From the NCBI GenBank assembly GCA_019689695.1, contig JADGHA010000115.1, positions 1 through 10,493 on the forward strand: a stretch of DNA of 10,493 nt, written 5' to 3'. The DNA is from Micromonosporaceae bacterium (GTDB lineage: Bacteria > Actinomycetota > Actinomycetes > Mycobacteriales > Micromonosporaceae). Position numbers and translations under genes: made by a program. Every line of letters begins with the position of its first letter. Position 1 is the first letter of the stretch. Shown one piece after another: positions 7,079-10,493 of this stretch. Below the pieces are notes generated by a model that ran no database searches, was not told the DNA's origin, and worked only from the letters and a program-made list of their open reading frames with translations.

Positions 7079-7098
7079 GGTCGGCGTGGCGGAGTCCA
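7068..7098 (-). promoter_or_regulatory. 12-bp palindrome and candidate leftward promoter
   Basis: CACTGTACAGTG (7068-7079) is a perfect palindrome covering the rightward -10. Its symmetry places a second TACAGT on the minus strand (7074-7069). TGGACT (7098-7093, four of six matches to TTGACA) lies 18 bp upstream of it. Transcription would start near 7062, leaving a leader of about 80 bases before the ATPase ATG. The palindrome could be a repressor operator, a symmetric bidirectional -10, or both. Confidence 0.45.
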
Positions 7099-7907
7099 TA
7101 GCGAATCTGGAAAAGCGCATCGACCAGCTGCGTGCCGAGGTCCGCCGGGCGGCGATGAGCGGTGACCGGGCCCGGGCCCGGGCGCTGCGGGCGGAGCTGC
7201 GCGAGGCCGAGCGCGCCTGGGACGACGCGATCGCCGAGGTGGAGCGGAAAGCCGCGCCGGTCGAGGTCGAGCCGGTCACACCGAAGCAGGCCGGGCCGCT
7301 GCTGCCCATCCGCGAACAGGTGCACCAGGCGTTGACCCTGCTGTCCGTGCCGGCGGCCCCCAAGCTGATCGTCGCCGTGCACGAGGCATTCTTCGCCGGC
7401 CAGATGCTCGGCACCCGGCTGACCAGCCTGCGCCGCGACGAGGAGCGCTCCTTCCGGTCCGCGCCGTACTCCCGGCCGTACTACATCTGCAGCGCGCTGA
7501 CCGCGGACCTGCTCTCCGCGGCCCGCGGCCTGCTGGCCATCTCCACCTGGCCGATGAGCCGGCGCATCATCGGGCCGCTCAGCCCGCGGGTGGACTTCCT
7601 CACCGCCGCCATCGCGGTGGCCGAACACATCAGTCGGATACCCGACCCTGCGCCCGCGGCAACCCGACTACTCTGGCGATTCGCCGCGAACATCCCCGGG
7701 GCCGCGGAAGGCTTCGACGCCATGGAGCCCGCGTCGGTGGCCCGGGCGGCCGAGGCGGAGCTGGCGGTCCACCTGGATGCGGACACGTCGCTGCGCGAGC
7801 AGGCCGGTCAGCGGGCGCGCAGCCAGCTATCCGATGTGGAGCAGCTGTTCGGCAGCCGGCTCCGGGCTGTCCCGGGGACCAGCGGCGGAGCGAGGGAAGC
7901 GGAGTGA
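7086..7907 (+). CDS. Coiled-coil protein of unknown function, first gene of operon
   Basis: A 273-residue soluble protein that I do not recognise. Residues 1-56 are a strongly charged amphipathic helix (SIANLEKRIDQLRAEVRR and on to AIAEVERKA), predicted coiled coil. Residues about 72-165 (PLLPIREQVHQALTLL, then SLRRDEERSFRS, RPYYICSAL and SRRIIGPLS) read like a compact helical or winged-helix domain, possibly DNA-binding. The rest is helical with an Ala/Arg-rich tail. The start is taken as GTG 7086, seven bases from a -10 box; an open frame extends left to 6906 but through the promoter and the opposing gene. It overlaps the nuclease gene by GTGA (7904-7907). A structural adaptor or regulator of the nuclease operon is the likeliest role, by position only. 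Confidence 0.85.
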   Translation: MAESIANLEKRIDQLRAEVRRAAMSGDRARARALRAELREAERAWDDAIAEVERKAAPVEVEPVTPKQAGPLLPIREQVHQALTLLSVPAAPKLIVAVHEAFFAGQMLGTRLTSLRRDEERSFRSAPYSRPYYICSALTADLLSAARGLLAISTWPMSRRIIGPLSPRVDFLTAAIAVAEHISRIPDPAPAATRLLWRFAANIPGAAEGFDAMEPASVARAAEAELAVHLDADTSLREQAGQRARSQLSDVEQLFGSRLRAVPGTSGGAREAE

Positions 7908-9046
7908 ACGAGACCGAAGCCCGGTTGGCCCGCATCCGAGGCGCGGTGCCGGCGCGCGACCACAACGCCCGTACCATCGCCGCGCTGTGCAGCAACCCCG
8001 GCTGCGCCCGTCGGGCCGTGCTGGACGCCGCCGGCGTGGACAAGCAGCGGCTCGCGGCGTACATCGACTTCCCTGCCCGGTTCGGGCAGTCGCAGTTCGC
8101 CATCACCCGGGGCAACGCATTCGAGGCCCAGGTCAAGGCGAACGGGTGCGCCGAGCTGCTGCGGCTGCTGCGGGAGAAGCTCGGCCTGCCGATTCCCGAG
8201 GTGTCGTACGACGACCTGGAGCTGGTCGGCGGCAACGACAGCCGCGAGGTGCGGTACGCCCGCAGCCGCAGCCTGCTCGCCCGGGCCGCCGCCTCCGGCG
8301 CGGGCGCCGGCACGCTCTTCGACCACCCGCTGCTGCGCCTGGAGATCGGCGGCCGCAAGGCGTACCTGGAACCCGACCTGATCGCCTTCCAGCTGCACGA
8401 CCGGTTCCACGTCGTCGAGATCAAGTCCTTCGCCGTCATCGACGGCCAGGCCGACGCCGGCAAGGTCGCCGCCGCGGTCACCCAGGCCGCCGTGTACGTC
8501 CTGGCGCTGCGCGACCTCGTCACCGAGCTGGGGTACGCCCCGGAGAAGGTCGCCCACGACGTGGTGCTCGTCTGCCCCGAGAACTTCTCCAACCGGCCCA
8601 CCGCCGTCCTCGTCGACGTGCGCAAGCAGCTCACCGTCCTCAAGCGACAGCTGTCCCGGCTGGCCCGCATCGACGAGCTCCTCGCCGCGCTGCCGGCGGA
8701 GTTGACCTTCGATTTGGAGGTGGACGACGCGGGCGTGCCTACGCGGCCAGCGGCTTCCGTTGTCGAAGCCCTTCGTACTGTCCAGGCCCGGTACACACCG
8801 GAGTGCCTGGACACCTGCGAGATGGCGTACTTCTGCCGGGACGAAGCTCGCGACGACACCGCCGCGCTGGGCCGGACGGTCCGCGACGAGCTGGGCGGCA
8901 TCGAGAGCGTGACCAACGTCCTCGGCCTGGCCAACGGTTCGCTGGCCCCCGCCGCCGAGCAGGTCGAGGCGGCGCAGCTGCTGCAGATGGCCGCCCGGCT
9001 GCGCGAGGAGTCCCTGATGGCCATGCTGCGCGGGGTGGCGCTATGA
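7904..9046 (+). CDS. Cas4/RecB-like PD-(D/E)XK nuclease with Fe-S cysteines
   Basis: A 380-residue DNA nuclease of the Cas4/AddB/Dna2 type. Active-site motifs occur in the expected order: ITRGNAFE (R69, G70, E74), YLEPDLI (D158), VVEIKSF (E172, K174) and TQAAVY (Q194, Y198, the QxxxY motif of RecB nucleases). Candidate Fe-S ligands bracket the domain: LCSNPGC (C29, C34) at the N-terminus and CLDTCEMAYFC (C301, C305, C311) near the C-terminus, the one-plus-three pattern of Cas4 and Dna2 4Fe-4S clusters. Relatives cut single-stranded ends, often beside a helicase. The GTG start overlaps the previous stop and has GAGGGAAG just upstream; the stop overlaps the next ATG. There is no cas1, cas2 or CRISPR array here, so an adaptation role is unlikely. 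A helical C-terminal tail of about 65 residues follows the last cysteine. Confidence 0.9.
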   Translation: MNETEARLARIRGAVPARDHNARTIAALCSNPGCARRAVLDAAGVDKQRLAAYIDFPARFGQSQFAITRGNAFEAQVKANGCAELLRLLREKLGLPIPEVSYDDLELVGGNDSREVRYARSRSLLARAAASGAGAGTLFDHPLLRLEIGGRKAYLEPDLIAFQLHDRFHVVEIKSFAVIDGQADAGKVAAAVTQAAVYVLALRDLVTELGYAPEKVAHDVVLVCPENFSNRPTAVLVDVRKQLTVLKRQLSRLARIDELLAALPAELTFDLEVDDAGVPTRPAASVVEALRTVQARYTPECLDTCEMAYFCRDEARDDTAALGRTVRDELGGIESVTNVLGLANGSLAPAAEQVEAAQLLQMAARLREESLMAMLRGVAL

Positions 9047-10493
9047 GCGTGCTCACCTCCCTGGCGCGCGCGCAGGCCCGGCACGCCGGGCGCGCGCAGG
9101 CCATCGCGACCGTCCGTCACGTCTACGTGCACGACCGGCCACTCGTCCTCATCCCGCTGACCCTCGCCGGCGAAGCCAACGCACCCCTGGCCGCCATGGT
9201 CGGCGACGACCGGGACGCGCCGCAGCTGCTCGTCGTCCCCCAGCCGCGCAACCGCGACCAGCGCTTCGCCTTCGCCGCGTCACTGGGGAAGATTGTCCTG
9301 TCCTATATAGAGAAATTTGCCGCCGGCACGGAGACCGTCCGCACCGAACGCAGCCGCGAAACCCGCGAACGGTTCGTCGCCGCGCCGCAGATCCTCGTGC
9401 CCAACCGCGGCGGCATCGGCTTCGTCCGGCTGTTCGGCCGCTCGACCCGGTTCCGCCGGACGACGGGCGAGTACGCCGTGGACCCGTCCGTGCCCGTGCT
9501 CGGCCAGTGGTTGACCTTCTTCGCCGAGCGGACCGAGCACCCCGGCTCCTGCCTGCTGCTCGCCGCCACCGACGCCTTGGCCCTGCACTGGGCCACCGGG
9601 CAGAGCGCGGTCGAAGACCAGAACCTCGCCTCCCTGGTCGGCTGGATCTCCCCACCCGCCGGCCTTTCCGGCTCGGAGGCGGCGGCACTGGCCGAAGACC
9701 CGGTCGAATGCCCACCCGCCGGGCCGGCCACCGACCCGTCCTTCGACAACGAGGTGCTGGCCCCGCTGATCGAGACCGGCAACGTCGCCGGGATGGAGAA
9801 GGCCCTCGCGTCCCAGCTCGAACCGAACTGGGCCCTGATGTGGCAGGCCGTCGACCTACTCCGCGCCCTACCCCCCGGAGCCCGGGTCACCAACCGCTGG
9901 GCCGCTGACCGGGACGCGTTCACCGCCTACGTCTCCTACCTGCGGGACGGCGGGTTGCCGCAGCCCCGCCGGGACGGCGCGGTCGCCGCCGCCCAGCGGC
10001 TCAACTGGCTGGAGCGCGCCCAGGCGAGCTATGTCGCGCAGCGCGCCTTCGACGACCCGCTCGTGCTCGCCGAGTACCGGCTCTCCGGCGACGCCTTCGC
10101 CGGCACCGTCACCGCGGCGGAGCCGGGCCGGATCATCGGCGCCGGGCGGTCCCGCAAGCTGCGGCCGCTGATCACCGTCACCGCCGTCGACCCGGTACGC
10201 CTGACGCCCGGGACGCCGGTTGTCGCGCCGAGCCGGCCAGCGCAGAAGGCGACGATCATCTCCGTCACCGGCGACAAGGTCGTGCTGGAACTCTCCGGCG
10301 GCATGGGTCGGGCGCAGACCCCGGCCCCGGGCAGCGTCCCCGAGGTCGGCGAGGAAATCTGCTACTCGTCCATCGTGGACAGCTATCAGCCGCTCGCATC
10401 CTTCCCGCCGCGCGAGGAGACACCGTGGACCCACGGCGGCCCCCCGGTGGAGTACGTACCCACCGACGAGGACGCTCAGGAGGAGTGGTCGTG
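9043..10493 (+). CDS. Unknown protein with beta-rich C-terminal domain
   Basis: A protein of 483 codons inside the window; only the last base of its stop codon is missing if the next base is A. I do not recognise it. Residues about 20-165 alternate beta-strand and helix stretches (RPLVLIPLTLAG, PQLLVVPQPR, GFVRLFGRS). A middle helical part follows (about 235-345, with NWALMWQAVDLL and RLNWLERAQASYVAQRAF). The C-terminal part (about 350-450: GTVTAAEPGRI, PLITVTAVDP, GTPVVAP, ATIISVTGDKVVLELSGG, VGEEICYSS) looks like a small beta-barrel, as found in stalk or 1B regions of Dna2/UPF1-like helicases. It has no visible Walker motif or nuclease motif. The ATG overlaps the nuclease stop (ATGA, 9043-9046). 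Codons around 9304-9315 (TAT ATA GAG AAA TTT) are strikingly AT-rich for this genome. Confidence 0.85.
   Translation, partial: MSVLTSLARAQARHAGRAQAIATVRHVYVHDRPLVLIPLTLAGEANAPLAAMVGDDRDAPQLLVVPQPRNRDQRFAFAASLGKIVLSYIEKFAAGTETVRTERSRETRERFVAAPQILVPNRGGIGFVRLFGRSTRFRRTTGEYAVDPSVPVLGQWLTFFAERTEHPGSCLLLAATDALALHWATGQSAVEDQNLASLVGWISPPAGLSGSEAAALAEDPVECPPAGPATDPSFDNEVLAPLIETGNVAGMEKALASQLEPNWALMWQAVDLLRALPPGARVTNRWAADRDAFTAYVSYLRDGGLPQPRRDGAVAAAQRLNWLERAQASYVAQRAFDDPLVLAEYRLSGDAFAGTVTAAEPGRIIGAGRSRKLRPLITVTAVDPVRLTPGTPVVAPSRPAQKATIISVTGDKVVLELSGGMGRAQTPAPGSVPEVGEEICYSSIVDSYQPLASFPPREETPWTHGGPPVEYVPTDEDAQEEWS
10478..10483 (+). promoter_or_regulatory. Full Shine-Dalgarno AGGAGG for the next gene
   Basis: AGGAGG lies 7 bases before GTG 10491-10493. 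It is the strongest ribosome-binding site in the window and predicts a well-translated gene starting at the right edge. Confidence 0.8.
10491..10493 (+). CDS. Start codon of a fourth operon gene, rest off-window
   Basis: The last three bases are GTG, 7 bases after AGGAGG. The preceding reading frame has TG as its last two bases, so if the next base is A the two genes overlap by GTGA, as at the two earlier junctions. The product is not visible. By analogy with Dna2-type arrangements a large helicase would fit, but this is a prediction only. Confidence 0.6.

Noticed and set aside
6906..7085. Upstream start of the coiled-coil protein at 6906
   Set aside because: The added 60 residues lie inside the ATPase 5' end and the intergenic promoter. 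GTG 7086 fits the -10 box for a leaderless start.
6983..7414. N-terminal extension of the ATPase back to 7414
   Set aside because: It would run through the promoter region and antisense into the next gene, is Ser/Arg-rich, and ignores the good GGGAGG site before the ATG at 6982.
5415..7628. 737-residue minus-strand frame overlapping the ATPase gene
   Set aside because: Its Arg/Pro/Gly-rich product is a shifted-frame shadow of the ATPase. The ATPase frame holds Walker A, the zinc hook, the signature and Walker B.
7904..9046. Cas4 of a CRISPR-Cas locus
   Set aside because: There are no repeats, cas1 or cas2 within the window, and the protein is much longer than typical stand-alone Cas4.
7630..9132. 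Long 500-residue open frame on the minus strand opposite the nuclease operon
   Set aside because: It is Ser/Arg/Ala-rich low-complexity sequence, has no domain motifs, and is antisense to a nuclease with intact catalytic motifs. Long antisense frames are expected at this GC content.

Overview
The window is very GC-rich. Its codons end almost always in G or C, GTG starts are common, and neighbouring genes often overlap by four bases (GTGA/ATGA). Together with a pentapeptide-DinB protein of actinomycete type and a CueP-type lipoprotein, this points to a filamentous actinomycete, possibly of the Micromonosporaceae; the genus cannot be fixed from the sequence alone. No rRNA, tRNA, CRISPR array, transposase or integrase was seen.

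Layout. Bases 1-140 hold a 24-bp tandem repeat that touches the left edge. Bases 141-2276 (minus) encode a complete MMPL/RND-type membrane transporter. The 284-bp gap upstream of it (2277-2560) holds direct repeats, a tandem array whose unit contains a 12-bp palindrome, and a strong hairpin. Bases 2561-3169 (minus) encode a CueP-family copper-binding lipoprotein. Bases 3340-4143 (minus) encode a pentapeptide-repeat/DinB fusion.

The more interesting half is 4173-10493, where two gene sets diverge from a 103-bp intergenic region (6983-7085). Leftwards run a compact SMC/Rad50-like ATPase with a CPTC zinc hook (4550-6982) and, overlapping it by 4 bp, a small all-helical protein with a HEPN-like R-x4-H motif (4173-4553). 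Rightwards run a coiled-coil protein (7086-7907), a PD-(D/E)XK nuclease of the Cas4/RecB type with candidate Fe-S cysteines (7904-9046), a 483-residue unknown protein with a beta-rich C-terminus (9043 to the edge), and a fourth gene whose GTG start, with a full AGGAGG Shine-Dalgarno, is the last codon of the window. Every junction in the rightward set overlaps by 4 bp, proven for two and predicted for the third.

Working idea (inference). The two divergent units form one DNA-processing system, most likely anti-phage defence or DNA-end repair. The SMC-like ATPase would sense DNA, the HEPN-like partner would be a candidate effector, and the Fe-S nuclease, the beta-domain protein and the off-window gene could be a Dna2-like nuclease-helicase split into separate proteins. 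The intergenic promoter region contains a perfect 12-bp palindrome placed so that one symmetric -10 element could fire in both directions, with a leaderless GTG start on the right. I do not recognise this combination as a named system.
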